Shown: piece by piece, positions 21,359-32,450 of the stretch
How the letters are laid out: the number at the start of each line of letters is the position of its first letter
Numbering within the stretch: the stretch's first letter is position 1
NCBI RefSeq assembly: GCF_024679095.1
Contig: NC_066531.1
Coordinates: 7,133,897-7,197,896, forward strand
From: Eriocheir sinensis
Taxonomy: Eukaryota; Arthropoda; Malacostraca; Decapoda; Varunidae
DNA length: 64,000 bases
Direction of reading: 5' to 3'
Position numbers and translations under genes: made by a program
Notes under the pieces: generated by a model
Database searches by the model: none
Seen by the model: the letters and a program-made list of their open reading frames with translations, nothing else
Told to the model about the DNA's origin: nothing

Positions 21359-21481
21359 TAGACATCTATTCTGCATTGCTTTCTGTAATACATGATTCAC
21401 TCATAAGTCCACGAAGAATTTATAGATGGTATGTCTTTTAAGGATGTAAGGAAACCAGTGTTGTAGGTGGAATTCCTGAAG

Positions 21482-21483
<2 letters not shown>

Positions 21484-21541
<58 letters not shown>
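21484..21541. repeat. (GA)n microsatellite
   Basis: About 29 GA units just outside the right end of element 2. Confidence 0.95.
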
Positions 21542-21544
<3 letters not shown>

Positions 21545-21567
21545 ATTTTAAGAAAAAACGTTCCTGC

Positions 21568-22205
21568 TAAATAATAGCCTAGTTTTCTTAAATGCATAAT
21601 AACTTACTATTCGTAAATGCAAAATAATAGCCTAGTATTCGTAAATGCAAAATAATAGCCTAGTATTCGTAAATGCAAAATAATAATATAGTATTCCTAA
21701 ATGCAAAATAATAGCCTAGATTCCTAAATGCAAAATGATAGCTTAGTATTCCTAAATGCAAAATAATAGCCTAGTTTCCTAAATCCAAAATAATACTTAG
21801 GTTTCCTAAATGCAAAATAATAGCTTAGTATTCCTAAATGCAAAATAATAGCCTAGTTCCCTAAATGCAAAATAATAGTTTAGTATTCCTAGATGCGTAA
21901 TAGCCTACTAGTTTCCTAAATGCAAAATAATAGTTTAGTATTCCTAAATGCAAAATAATAGTTTAGTATTCCTAAATGCATAATAGCCTACTAGTTTCAT
22001 GAATGCAAAATAATAGCCTAGTCTCTCAAATGCAAAATAATAGCTTTGTATTCGTAAATGCAAAATGATTGCTTGGTATTCCTAAATAGCCTAGTGTTCA
22101 TGAATTCGAATTAATAGCATATTATTCCTAGATGCTAAATAATAGCCTAGTGTAAATGAATGCAAAATAATAGTCTGGTTCAACTAAATGCAACATTATA
22201 AGCTA
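21568..22205. repeat. Degenerate minisatellite, about 28-bp unit
   Basis: Roughly 22 imperfect head-to-tail copies of a unit like AAATGCAAAATAATAGCCTA plus GTATTCCT. Unit length varies from about 24 to 34 bp. Copies drift in sequence and some are truncated. No reading frame crosses it. Confidence 0.88.
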
Positions 22206-22875
22206 GTGTACACAGTAAAATTATAATGTATTTGTCTTGACTACTTCATTGACTTATTAGCAAGTTATTACAGATTGTAAAACTTTTCCCACTTATAATT
22301 TATTACAGAAGTTGTTGATACGGTATAACATGCAGAAAACCTTACATCATACGAAAAAATTCCAATATTCCTCAAAACTACTCACCTCGTTCCAGGGAGA
22401 TCCAGACCCCCAGGTTAAGAACCGCTGAATGGACCATATAGGCTATCAGTTCACCTCCTCGCCGCCAGAGGCCCCTTGCGTGCGATACAGGGGCGGAATC
22501 CACAAACATACTCACTAACTACGAACTAACATAACTACGCACTATTGATTTAGCGACCGACATTAGCGTCAGATTCACGAAGCAAACTTCAGATGGTAGT
22601 TAGAGGCGCGCTAAGTCAGCGAGACCGCTGATTGGTTGATGACGTCATTGGCCTTGCAGCGAAATCCAAGCACGTTTACAGAACCGTCAGCCAATCCTAG
22701 GGAGGCCCCTCCAGCTGCTGGTTCAAGAAACCCATTCTCTTTTCCCATTTTTCTTCCTTTTAAGGCAAACTGTACTAAATCGTAATCTACGAATTCAATT
22801 ATTTCATTGTTTGCTGCACATTTACGTCAAGGGAACTTTGCCGTTCGATGTCTTGTTACCTACGAACATGCTTAA

Positions 22876-24177
22876 CCCTGGAACACTGAACCTGTTTCCC
22901 TGTTACACGGCCAATGAACGTGGGTAGTTTATACCCGATTTTGGAAAATTAAAGAAAAATAGTAAATATACAAATTTATTAATCCTATCCCGTACACACT
23001 AAATATAATCCTCTTACTTAGTAATGAAACTATTAAATTAGAAAACTTACTTTAAGAAACTTAAATTAAAAAGCAAAAAGAAAGGAATGTAAAAAAGTGA
23101 AAAATTTTGAATGTTTTTGCAAAAAAAATAAGCAAAAAGAAACCTTCCCATAAAAATCGCTCAGATGCTCCCACACGCTTCCAAGGATGTCAGGCTCTCA
23201 TCCCAGGGGGTCATCAATGCACAGGCGATGCGGGAACTGTAGGGAAGAGAGTAGGAAAAACACCCTTTTTTTAGTGCACCAGAAATGACAAATTGTGGAA
23301 TATAATGTGTTTTTTGCTTATAAAACCCATTGAAACTGTGTATAAAAGGCTACTAAGATACAATAAAGGCTTAGCCTGATGATCGCCCACACCAAGCATC
23401 TCCACTGGTGTCTATCCCTTGCAACCTCCTGTCATTGATGTTGAAACTTCCCACTTTTTTGAAGTACTTATTGAAATGGCTTATTATATTTTTTTTTACA
23501 TAACATAAACACTTTATCACACATCCGCACTCAAAATCTTAGTTTTATATTTATTACCTACCTCAGCCTTAGAGGCAATCACAGCAGTAGGGGAAGTAGT
23601 GGCTCGGGCAGACAGGTTGGCGGCAGCTGTGACACCTGAAACGTGTCTTCTTGTCTGCCTTGGAGTCACACTTCGTGCAACGGACCATAGGGTTCCTCAT
23701 CTCGGCTGCCGATGCTCCAGCACCTGCAGCTGTGCCAGAGGGGAGGTTGAGGGAGCACACCTGTCTTATGGCCAGCTTCACCTGGCGATGCTGAGACGGG
23801 TTGTTCATCCGTTCCCGCGCTGAGGGCTTGATTAGTTGCAGGGCCAGTCCATGCATGAATTTTCTCCTGTGCAATTCCTTGCGTCCTAGCGTTGGATTAT
23901 TTGCCTTGTATATAATCCAGGAGTTAATGACACTTGCATTGACCATCCCAGTTTTTTCTATATACACTTATCACTGAACGTGGGTAAACGGTACCCGAAC
24001 ACGTCTGTAGCGCAAAATCCAGGCAGAGGAGTGGAGCGACGCGACTTCCCCCTATAAACCCATAGGGTAGAATGAAGCTATACGGAGTCCCAGCGCGCTG
24101 GCTTGTGGGGAAGAGGGTGGAACACGAATGACGTCACCTACCCCGGGTAATCTATACCCACGTTCAGTGTTCCAGGG
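22876..24177 (-). mobile_element. Internally deleted piggyBac with TTAA target sites
   Basis: TTAA at 22872-22875 and 24178-24181 flank a 1,302-bp insert. It begins CCCTGGAACACTGAAC and ends with the reverse complement. A second shared inverted segment lies further in: ACGTGGGTA and TATACCCG on the left, TATACCCACGT on the right. It keeps only the last part of the transposase gene, so it is non-autonomous. Confidence 0.88.
23569..23967 (-). pseudogene. piggyBac transposase C-terminal fragment with cysteine-rich domain
   Basis: The 132-residue frame starts within the INSWIIYKA helix typical of the end of the PGBD catalytic domain. An RRKFMHGLALQLIKP segment follows, then a Cys/His-rich domain (RCTKCDSK..TRFRCHSC..PVCPSHYFPYCCDC) of the zinc-binding type that recognises piggyBac ends. 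The catalytic aspartates lie upstream and are deleted. The larger piggyBac at 40-44 kb has the same ending ([12 protein letters not shown]), though the two are different subfamilies. Confidence 0.85.
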
Positions 24178-24898
24178 TTAAGATGAAGAAAAAGAAGATA
24201 CGGAGGAGATTGAGGCATGAAGAAAGCAAATATAAATATGGGACAGATATCGAGGCAGACAGGAACGAAGGACGGAAGGAAGGAACGAGGGAAAATTAAG
24301 ACGGTCTTGCCATATCTGCAGCCCAACTCATGGGCTAGCTGTCACCCGACAAAGGTCCATGGTCGCTCCACGGAGGGACAAATCTAGAGATGGATGGATG
24401 AATGGATGAGGAGGTAGGAAGATGAAGGAGGAGGGAGGGGAAGATGAAGGAGGAGGGAGGTCTGACAATCCCCTGGCCGGGTGTCGGTGTTGCCATACCG
24501 CCCACACTTATCATATACCTCTCAAAGGGTGTATATCTCATCATTTTATAAAAAAAATGGGCTTCCTCTACTCGCAAAGTTATATATCAAGTTGAAAAAC
24601 GCGATTTATAAGCATTTATACGTAATTATGATAATATTGTTAGCGTTTACTACACTCCCGAGGCAGTAGTTATTTAACAACAAATTTAGCGTCACACAGA
24701 GCGCGGTAAAGCTTTGTAAATCCGTGTGCTAACCCTTGACGTCATCGATTAGTTGGTAGTTATTACCGCGCGAGCTTTGTGAATCTCAATGTTCTCAAAA
24801 CTACACGCACTAAGGGCCTAAAACTACGAACTAAGCCTTTGTGAATTCGGGCCCAGGTCTAAAGAAGAAGAAGAAGCGGCTACGTATGTAAACACATA

Positions 24899-26357
24899 AT
24901 GGCTGACGGAGCGGCCGTGGTCCCACAGCCAAAGACTATAAATGAAAGACAGGAAAGCTGAACGAAACTCTGTGAGCAGCTGGCGTCGGCTCGCTAGATG
25001 GGGTTGGACGGAGACATTGAGGATTTTTTTTTTTTTTTTTTACGTTGTTGCCTATTGCGCCGGTAGGCATCTTCCCGGTGGGGCCTGATGGTCGGCCCAA
25101 AGCTTCTTCCAGGTGGGGCCTGATGGTCGGCCCAGCCCGTTCTGGCGCAGGCGAGTGTTTATAGTGGCGCCATCTTGCATTGGAAGAATAAGAATAAGCG
25201 GGCAGTCGCCAAGGGCAAGTTCACCCGGAAGGTCAACACTTTCCTGGCAGCACACAACGACGCAGCTCCGGCCACTGTATTGAACGGTATTTATGAGGAG
25301 GTGGATTCAGCCTTTAAAGACGTTGAGAAACTCAATGAAGGATACCTCGAACTCCTGTATAAAGATGCAAGTGAAGGGAAATTGACGCAGGAGGCAGATG
25401 AATACATTTCACAGTTAGAAGCATCTAAGATAAAGGTTAAGGTTGATCTAGAAGTGGCCAAGGAAGCTCAGAGTCAGAAAGTCAGAGCGAGTGGAAGGGC
25501 TATAGGCACTAGTAATATTTCTGTGAAGAAACTTGATCCACCCACTTTTTCTGGTAACATAAGGGAGTTCCCTAACTTCAAGGACTACGAGAGACTGGTT
25601 GTGCCTACATACGGGAAGGATTCATACGTGTTGAGGCAATGCTTAACTGGCGATGCATTACAGGCTGTCAGAGGACTAGAGAACGACTATGATGCAATGC
25701 ATGAGAGACTGGATCAGAAAAATGGCAGTCACAGGAAAGTAGTTGATTTGATAATGGGAGATTTGCGTGCATTGAGACCAGTTTCAGAGGGAGATGACAG
25801 AGGTTTGATTAAGACGATAGAGACAGTTGAAAGATGTTTTCTAGATTTGAAAAGGATGGACTTACAATCAGAAATGAGTTCCACTAATGTCTTGGGTCTA
25901 GTGGAAAGAGTGATGCCTCCCACTCAGAAAAGGGAGTGGGTAGCAGTGATGGATGAGGAAACAGTCAAGAAAAAGAAGGGCTGTAGTGCGGACTTTGGAA
26001 AGTTATTAGAGTATTTACGAACCCGAAGAAGTAGGATTGAGTATATGGGGTCAGCAATAAGAACTTTTGGTAACAACAAATCAAATGTGAACAGTATGTT
26101 GGCTGTGGAAGTTCGGATCCAGATTTGCACAAATGATTAAAGATTTGCATGTCAGTCAGTCAAACATGGAGAAGCAATTGTTAAATGTGACCAGGACACT
26201 ATCCAATTTGGCTGATGGTAAGAATAAGTGGAGGAAGGATGACACGAGTGAACTGCACGGGTGCTGGTTACATGAGACTAACACACATGACACACCTGAT
26301 TGTCATGGCTTCAAGCTGTTAAATGATAGAGATAAGCTGTATAAGATGTGTCTTTGA
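24899..26357 (+). pseudogene. Bel/Pao-type gag (DUF1759-like), split by a SINE and frameshifted
   Basis: A start (MADGAAVVPQP...) at 24899 reads, with one frameshift, to about 25022, where a SINE (25024-25178) is inserted. The frame resumes at HWKNKNKRAV and runs to 26140. Residues after about 115 match the DUF1759 layout: KLDPPTFSGNIREFPNFKDY, then a CLTGDALQAV and an LERVMPP block. A frameshift near 26130 leads to a tail ending in 26357 with a Cys/His motif (CWLHETNTHDTPDC), the knuckle expected after DUF1759. Gag would form the retrotransposon particle. No protease or RT follows, so the element is truncated. Confidence 0.75.
25024..25178 (-). repeat. 5'-truncated SINE inside the gag
   Basis: The minus strand reads ATGCAAGATGGCGCCACTAT... 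to a poly(A) (T run 25024-25041). It carries an internal doubled segment (two copies of GGCCGACCATCAGGCCCCACC). It is almost identical to 33955-34125, which is truncated at the same base. Confidence 0.85.
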
Positions 26358-27020
26358 TACACGATGTTAGAAGGGCAATGATGAAATAGGGGTTATGTAT
26401 ATATGTTAACGTTACAGGGGCTGAGTCGAGGTGGCCAGGGTGAACTTGCCGGTGCTGGCTTTGGTTAGGGATGGCTGCATGTTTTCCACGCTAAACCTGG
26501 AGCATTACAATGTAAGTGCAATGTTGTGATATTTATGTATGTATTTAGGGTTTCCCAGCGACCACTGTCAGTGGTTGAATTGTGTCTGTGACATTCCATA
26601 TGGCATGTTTGTGTCCATATGTGAGTGCAATGTTGTAATATTTATGTATGTATTTAGGGTTTCCTTGCGACCACCATCAATGGTTGAATTGTGTTTGTGA
26701 CATTTCCTACTGTATGCCCCTATGTAGGGTTTTGGGCATGATTTGTGTGGTGTATATTTGTAATGGTTCTCAATAGGCTTTGTTGAGGTGAAAATATTCA
26801 GTAATTTACTACTACGATTTACATTAATACAACTTTAATCCGGTTAGTTTGTTGGGCGTAGTGCCGATTGTTATTTTTGCATATTTGTACCAATGACCGA
26901 TGCTAATTGATGTACCTTCAACAGGTTGAAATAAATAGTCACAACACCCCAAGAGTTTAGTGTGAAACAATATCGACACCAATAACCAAGACCAAGACCC
27001 CAAGTCTGTTTGTTTACCTT
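26358..27020. other. Non-coding with about 112-bp tandem duplication
   Basis: GTGCAATGTTGTGATATTTA and following bases at about 26515-26620 recur at 26625-26735, including GTATTTAGGGTTTCC and GGTTGAATTGTGT. No gene found. Confidence 0.6.
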
Positions 27021-27190
27021 TGACACGTGGAGTACCTGACACGCCTCCGCCTGGGCACACACGACTCAGCGCTCTCCTCCACCGCCTGCGCCTAGCCCCC
27101 GACCCTCCCCGCCCAAGGAGTCACTGCCCTTGGTGCAGGACCGTCGAGGAGACCAATAAACACCTCCTGTTGCACTGTGTTGTTCAGATA
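27020..27190 (+). pseudogene. LINE C-terminal zinc-finger fragment, copy 1
   Basis: One frame reads LLHRLRLAPDPP then CPWCRTVEETNKHLLLHC. A conserved Cys-x2-Cys...His...Cys pattern of this sort ends many arthropod non-LTR retrotransposon (Jockey/I-type) ORF2 proteins. It is only about 50 codons and breaks off into AT-rich sequence. Confidence 0.65.
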
Positions 27191-27597
27191 ATCTCTAAGT
27201 TCTGCTTGTTATACATGTTTGCTTTACTCTTCTTCTTTATGCCCTTGTGTAAGAAAGGTATACACCAATTTATATGGCTTGGTATTATGTAACTTTTCGA
27301 AGTGACTGTACTTGTCTATTTGTTGTGTAATTTTCTTTATTATGCTCATTCCTATATTGCATGAGAGTATTCCTTTGCATTACTGCCCAATTATTTTTCT
27401 TTACTTTGTGTATAATTATGAGACCAATATTTTTGCTTGTGTGTCTGTGTTCATGCATTTTCTATAATGCACAAGGCGTGCCATATATCTACATCCCAGC
27501 AAATATTTGTTGTATATAATTGTCTAAACAAATACAACTTAACTGCACCTTTATATCATTGTTTCTTTGTCCAAAATACACTAATTAGTTAAGTAAA

Positions 27598-27666
<69 letters not shown>

Positions 27667-28110
27667 ATACACTTCATGAACTATGGTCTTTGTGGTTATA
27701 CCACCCACCACTGATGAAAGATAGCATATAATAATCATATAATACATAATGAATGCTGAAAAAATAATTATTGTTGATACATAATGTCAAAAATAAGATC
27801 TACGCATATGATACAAACTACAAAGCGATAAGGTCACAAGAAGATGAAGAGGAGACCATACACCTGCAGACGACGTACTTGAAATAGTTTGGCGTCGGCT
27901 CAACAGATGGCGCTGCTGGTCTATATCTACCTCACATTTTCTTTATCGGTTTTAGATAAAAGCTTTTCTATCTTTCTTTTATAGTCTTTGCCTACAGCTT
28001 GATCAGGATCTGGATCAATGATGCGCAGGGCACCTGTATAGGTGCATAACACGCATATTTGTTGGCTGTTGGGGGGACGGGGGAGCCGAGTGTGCAGGGA
28101 AGGGAAGTGA
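27191..28110. other. AT-rich non-coding, with (GT)n
   Basis: No supported gene. A (GT)n run at 27601-27660. Confidence 0.55.
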
Positions 28111-28116
28111 ATCAAG

Positions 28117-28245
28117 TGTAATTGTTAGTGTTGGTGTGTTGTGGTGACAAGTGAGTATGTATTTGTTTTTTGAATGAGTCTATTGCACCGCAGTCTAAAA
28201 TCTGTTGAGGGAGGCTGTTCCAGTCACGTATGTGGCGTATGTGGC
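28117..28245 (-). pseudogene. LINE reverse-transcriptase C-terminal fragment
   Basis: The minus-strand frame contains RDWNSLPQQILDCGAIDSF followed by KKQ, the 'WNSLP...SFK' motif near the end of CR1/Jockey-type ORF2 proteins. It lies opposite and adjacent to the next LINE fragment, so two truncated LINEs abut. Confidence 0.6.
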
Positions 28246-28535
28246 CTGGACCACACACGCCTCGGCGCTCACCTCCACTGCCTGCGCCTGGCCCCCGACC
28301 CTCCCTGCCCCTGGTGCAAGACCGTCGAGGACACCATTGAGCACCTGCTGCTGCACTGCCCACGCCACCACTCCCACCGAGTGCTGCTCCGACACCACCT
28401 CCGCGCCCTGGACGTGCCCACCCTTGACCTGCCCACGCTGCTGGCGGCGGCAGACGTCCACCCTTCACGGCAGGACTCTCATCCGCCTCACCGGCGTCTT
28501 CCTTAAGAAGACGGGGCAGCTGACGCGCCTGTGAA
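28240..28535 (+). pseudogene. LINE C-terminal zinc-finger fragment, copy 2
   Basis: Closely related to copy 1: LGAHLHCLRLAPDPPCPWC, then VEDTIEHLLLHCPRHH. A frameshift near 28470 leads into FLKKTGQLTRL and a stop at 28533. This is the true C-terminus of the ORF2. Confidence 0.7.
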
Positions 28536-28617
28536 GCCCTCACAGGACGACACCAGGGCTCATGTCAGCGACTAGATCGCCGCGGCCCAAAACAACAACA
28601 TACTTCGTTGTGGGACA

Positions 28618-28805
28618 ATGCCTGTGCAGAGGTGCTCTTATTTAGGCTGTGGGCGGGTGAATTCAGGTTCTTCAAGTCAGGAGAACCCAGTTTATTACAT
28701 ACCATTACCACCCAGCAAGTACTACCCTGACAAACACTGCCTGTGGTGGAGGCTCCGACGTTCAAGAAAGCCCAAAAGTTTATCTGTAGCAAACACTTCG
28801 TTGGA
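28618..28805 (+). pseudogene. THAP-domain exon, probable first exon of the ISL2EU transposase
   Basis: A start codon leads into CSYLGCGRVNSG, then IPLPPS..YPDKHCLWW. In a shifted frame it continues FICSKHFVGG, so the C2-CH zinc ligands of a THAP domain (Cys-x4-Cys ... Cys-x2-His) are all present, with one frameshift near 28755. A GT follows FVGG (GGAG|GTAATG), a plausible donor. THAP domains bind transposon ends in P and ISL2EU-type elements. The matching downstream exons lie at 32.5-36.9 kb on the same strand. Confidence 0.72.
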
Positions 28806-28843
28806 GGTAATGATGAGTACTAAATAACTGTATATTAAGTATG

Positions 28844-29735
28844 GGGTTCACCTCCAACTCGGACCATTGGCTACTCAGACCGGCCGGCACCAACTCGGAC
28901 CACAAGATACCAACTCGGACCACAATAGTGGACCAACTCGGACCAGATCTAGATATCAATGAATAGAACAAAAGGTAAAAACAAAAGCTTTAAAACAACA
29001 AAGCTCCCGCATCCAAGAATTTTGTTTTCAATTCATTATTAACAAACCTAAAATTACAAAAACTTAAAACAACAAGGTTAAGAAATTAAAAATTAAAATG
29101 TAGTAGTTAAAAAAACAAAAGTATAAAAGCTTTGAAACAATAAAATTCACGCGTAACCTTAAGACAATAATATTCACGGCAATGTAATGAGAAACTGCCT
29201 TCTGGGAGAACAATTAAAAGTTCAAGAAGTAATACTCGATTTTGAGGCAAGTGTTTGGCGGGCTATCCCAGACGTTTTTTCAGATGTGGTTATGCGTGGT
29301 TGTGCAGGAAAAGTTATATTTTAAAATTTTCCTGATATTTTGTTTAATTTATTGTACTGCATCCTTTGCCTTCAAGAATAGTACTACTAAATATAGACTA
29401 GAATACGAAAAAGGGTTATTTGATGAAATCGCCGGACCCTAGAACACAATTTGTATAGAGTTCAGTAATTTACACTTAACTGTTTAATTTCCTTGATATA
29501 CTGCACAGAAAGCTGTAATCTCACCTGTCGGGGACGCACTGTGTCTAAACACTTGTCCACGATGGTTCAAGTTTATAATAAAAACGGCCCGAGTTGGTCG
29601 TTCAGAATGGTCCGAGTTGGTTGAGATAATGTTCCGAGCTGGTCGTTCAAAATGGTCCGAGTTGGTTGAGATGATGGTCTGAGTTGGTATTTCAGAATGG
29701 TCCGGGTTGGAGATGGTCCGAATTGGACCTACCCC
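28844..29735. mobile_element. hAT-like MITE with 8-bp target duplication and CCAACTCGGACCA repeats
   Basis: TAAGTATG at 28836-28843 and 29736-29743 flanks an 892-bp non-coding insert. Its ends read GGGTTCACCTCCAACTCGG and, in reverse complement, GGGGTAGGTCCAATTCGG. The word CCAACTCGGACCA or a close variant occurs about four to five times in the left 110 bp and about six times, inverted, in the right 170 bp. Confidence 0.82.
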
Positions 29736-29743
29736 TAAGTATG

Positions 29744-30233
29744 GTAGCAACTTAAAGATAGTAAAGTTTGTGGTTATTCATTGAAGCCATTGCTGTCTCT
29801 CAGCACTTTTAAACAATCTTGAAGTAAGGGGCAGCCATCTCGCTTCAGGTCAATGCTGACTCTGTGTTGTATTATATATACTTCTCTTTGAGTGGACTGC
29901 AATAATCAGCAGGATTAAGAATGGTTTTATTGATGCGCCAATATCTCATTCTCTACTTAACCAACTCCTCTTCTGTTGTCATATCTGTATCCTAGATACC
30001 ATTACCCCTCCCAGAAATCAATAGGAAGGTTTAGAAATCAAAACAAATGTGAATAAGATTATGGAATGTGCAAGGGAACCTGTATGGCCATGGGTGGCGC
30101 AAACTCGTGGCTCACCACTGTTGCTTACTCTGCCACCAGTGAGAATGATAAAGTGCATATTCAACTTTATTAAGAGTGGTGCAATAAGTCATTAATGGAA
30201 GGATGCTTCGAGAGCCCTCAAGGTTGGAGTATG

Positions 30234-30320
<87 letters not shown>

Positions 30321-30606
30321 GAGTAGTTCATACTGTAACCTATCATCATCATCATAGATAGATAGATAGATAATTTTTTTACTGTTTTCAAGGCGAAGCA
30401 CTGATCACCAGACCCAGTCCCATACCGGCAGGCAAGTAAGTCCATCCTCGGACAACCCGTCAAACTACAGAAACGCCTCTACTCTACCAGTGGACTCAAC
30501 ACAGAAAAAAAGAACACCCCATAAAAAGAAGGACGTGCATTTAATAAGTATGTGACATCAACTTTAATCAAAGGATTTATTTTATGTTATAACATTGGGT
30601 TTTTGC
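29744..30606. other. ISL2EU intron-like region with decayed exon copy and (TA)n
   Basis: Mostly non-coding. About 30140-30232 and 30318-30345 are a decayed duplicate of 32880-33030, with a (TA)n run (30235-30317) expanded within it. I see no other coding remnant. Confidence 0.55.
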
Positions 30607-31150
30607 TATCCATATCAGACCCTATGACATAATGTTTATTGGAAATATCTTTCAAACGAAGACTCGGATCAGCATGGTGCTTTGGCGAAGATTGTTTCAC
30701 ACACTCCGCTAATTTTTGACTCTATTGTGCATTGGCGGATTCGGTTAATTACGACATTTACTCTTGACCGTGATGCCAAAAATCTTTGTGAGCCACTTAC
30801 ACATTCAGACAGGATGTGTATCCACCAACTACCTCCACCCCTGGCTTCCCCTACTCCCATCCCTTCCTTTCCCTCCCTCCTACCCTCCACCCTCTGTCTA
30901 TAAAAATCTGTTTGCAGTGATCCTACTTCAATATTCCGTCCTCGCTTTAGCAATGGTTATATGTCTTCACATTAATGTCAAATGACATTTAAGGGTATGT
31001 ACTTTACAATCATATTTCATTCAGTCACATGAGATAAGTAGAAGTGAAGATATAAAAGATTGAATTGAGGCCAAAGTACCACGCTGACCCGAGTCTTCGT
31101 TTGAAAGATATTTGCGAGAAACGGTATGCCATAGGGTCAGATATGGATAT
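30607..31150. mobile_element. MITE of the IS630/Tc1-like family
   Basis: About 90-bp inverted arms begin TATCCATATCAGACCCTATG on the left and TATCCATATCTGACCCTATG on the right (reverse complement). They continue with AAATATCTTTCAAACGAAGA. The tip and the AAATATCTT...CG block correspond to CTATGCATTTCAGACCCGAT and GAATATCTTGAAGGC of element 1, and a C/T-rich tract follows in the same place. No transposase is left. Confidence 0.7.
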
Positions 31151-31185
31151 GTCAGGACCCAGAAAACGAGGAAACAGAGGAGTGA

Positions 31186-31465
31186 GATATACAACTGTGT
31201 AAACATCTGACAGGACAAACACTAACAAAAAGGGTGACATATATAACAGTGTAAGCATCTCAAGTACAAAAGAGGGGAAACAACGAGGGTAAAGGAAAAC
31301 AGATACCCAGAGAGGAAAAGCAGGTATACAACTGTGTAAACATCTGACAGGACAAACACTAACAAAAAGGGTGACATATATATAAGTGTAAGCATCTCAA
31401 GTACAAAAGAGGGGAAACAACGAGGGTAAAGGAAAACAGATACCCAGACTCAGATACAGAAAACA
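31186..31465. repeat. 137-bp tandem duplication
   Basis: ACAACTGTGTAAACATCTGA and what follows is repeated with a 137-bp period (31191 and 31328). The two copies differ at only a few positions. Confidence 0.85.
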
Positions 31466-31469
31466 GATA

Positions 31470-32450
31470 CCCAGTAGGCGTGGTCAGAAAGTGTGAACAA
31501 CCATTGAAAAAGACTCTGACCCGTGACGTCAGTCGTGGCGACATGTTATGAGCCAATAATTTAACAGAAAAATCACTGTGGGAGTGTCTTAAGACTGACT
31601 CACGAATAGCAGGAAAAGTAAAACAATACAACATGATGAGCGAGCAGATGGGTGTGACAGGAAGTATTGGCCATTGGTTATGTAGAAAATTAAGGGCGTG
31701 TCAAGGATGTAAGTCCGCCTAAAGCAAAGAAAAATGTGGCCTAGAAATCAGTGGTATGAGTAGACCGAGCTTGGTTCTCGCCTCAAGCAGACCTGCTACT
31801 CACTCAGCCGAGAATGGCTGTTGTGATCTTAATCGTGAGTAGAAATTCGAGAATCTAAGGGAAACCGACTGTATTGTCCTGGAGATTATAATGTAGGAGA
31901 TGTGAAGTAGGATTGTGAGTGGGACAGGATTGTGATTATTTGTTTGCGATGTAAAGCAAAGGTAAAACCACTGGGTGTGGTAAAATTGGGTGTTTCCATG
32001 ACTTGTAGTAGATTATATTATAGGAATGTGTTATTAGGATTTTGTGAAGAGAGTACATAATGATTATGATGTAAGCAGAGAGATACAAACCACTGCTTGT
32101 GGAACGACGAGTGTTATTATTATTGGCAACAACTGAGCACATATTGTAGTATTATGTTTAAGACATGTCGTTTGTCATATGTTGCATCCATTGCTGAATA
32201 TGCCAGTGTTATGATCGTCTGAGCATAGAATATTGCGTAAGGCAATTACTTTCATTTAATTTTAAATAAATGTATATTTTCTTTTTCCCTTGTTTATCCC
32301 CGAACACCAGTCTCCAATAACAACTTAAGCCGGATCACGCTACCAGGGATACGAGACGGTGAGATCATTTATGGAGTAATTAATGAGTGATAAAAGAGTT
32401 GATTTAATACAAGAAAAGAAGGGTCTAAAAGATAGCAGGTATCCTAAACC
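31470..32450. other. Non-coding, origin unknown
   Basis: No gene or repeat recognised. Sequence around 32260-32350 (AATAAATG... then AAGCCGGATCACGC) could be the end of a retrotransposon, but nothing confirms it. Confidence 0.4.

Larger units (their letters stand above)
22487..24857. mobile_element. MITE-like element with imperfect inverted ends, hosting a piggyBac
   Basis: The left end CAGGGGCGGAATCCACAAAC faces a right end TTTGTGAATTCGGGCCCAG. Both sides also share inward words: ACTACGAACTA, GATTCAC and TGACGTCA. Without the nested piggyBac (22876-24177 plus one TTAA) it is about 1.06 kb and codes for nothing I can recognise. The target duplication is not clear, so the superfamily (hAT-like or Harbinger-like) is open. 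Confidence 0.6.

Noticed and set aside
21568..22205. CRISPR-like direct repeats
   Set aside because: Units are contiguous and degenerate, without unique spacers, and the DNA is eukaryotic. It is a minisatellite.
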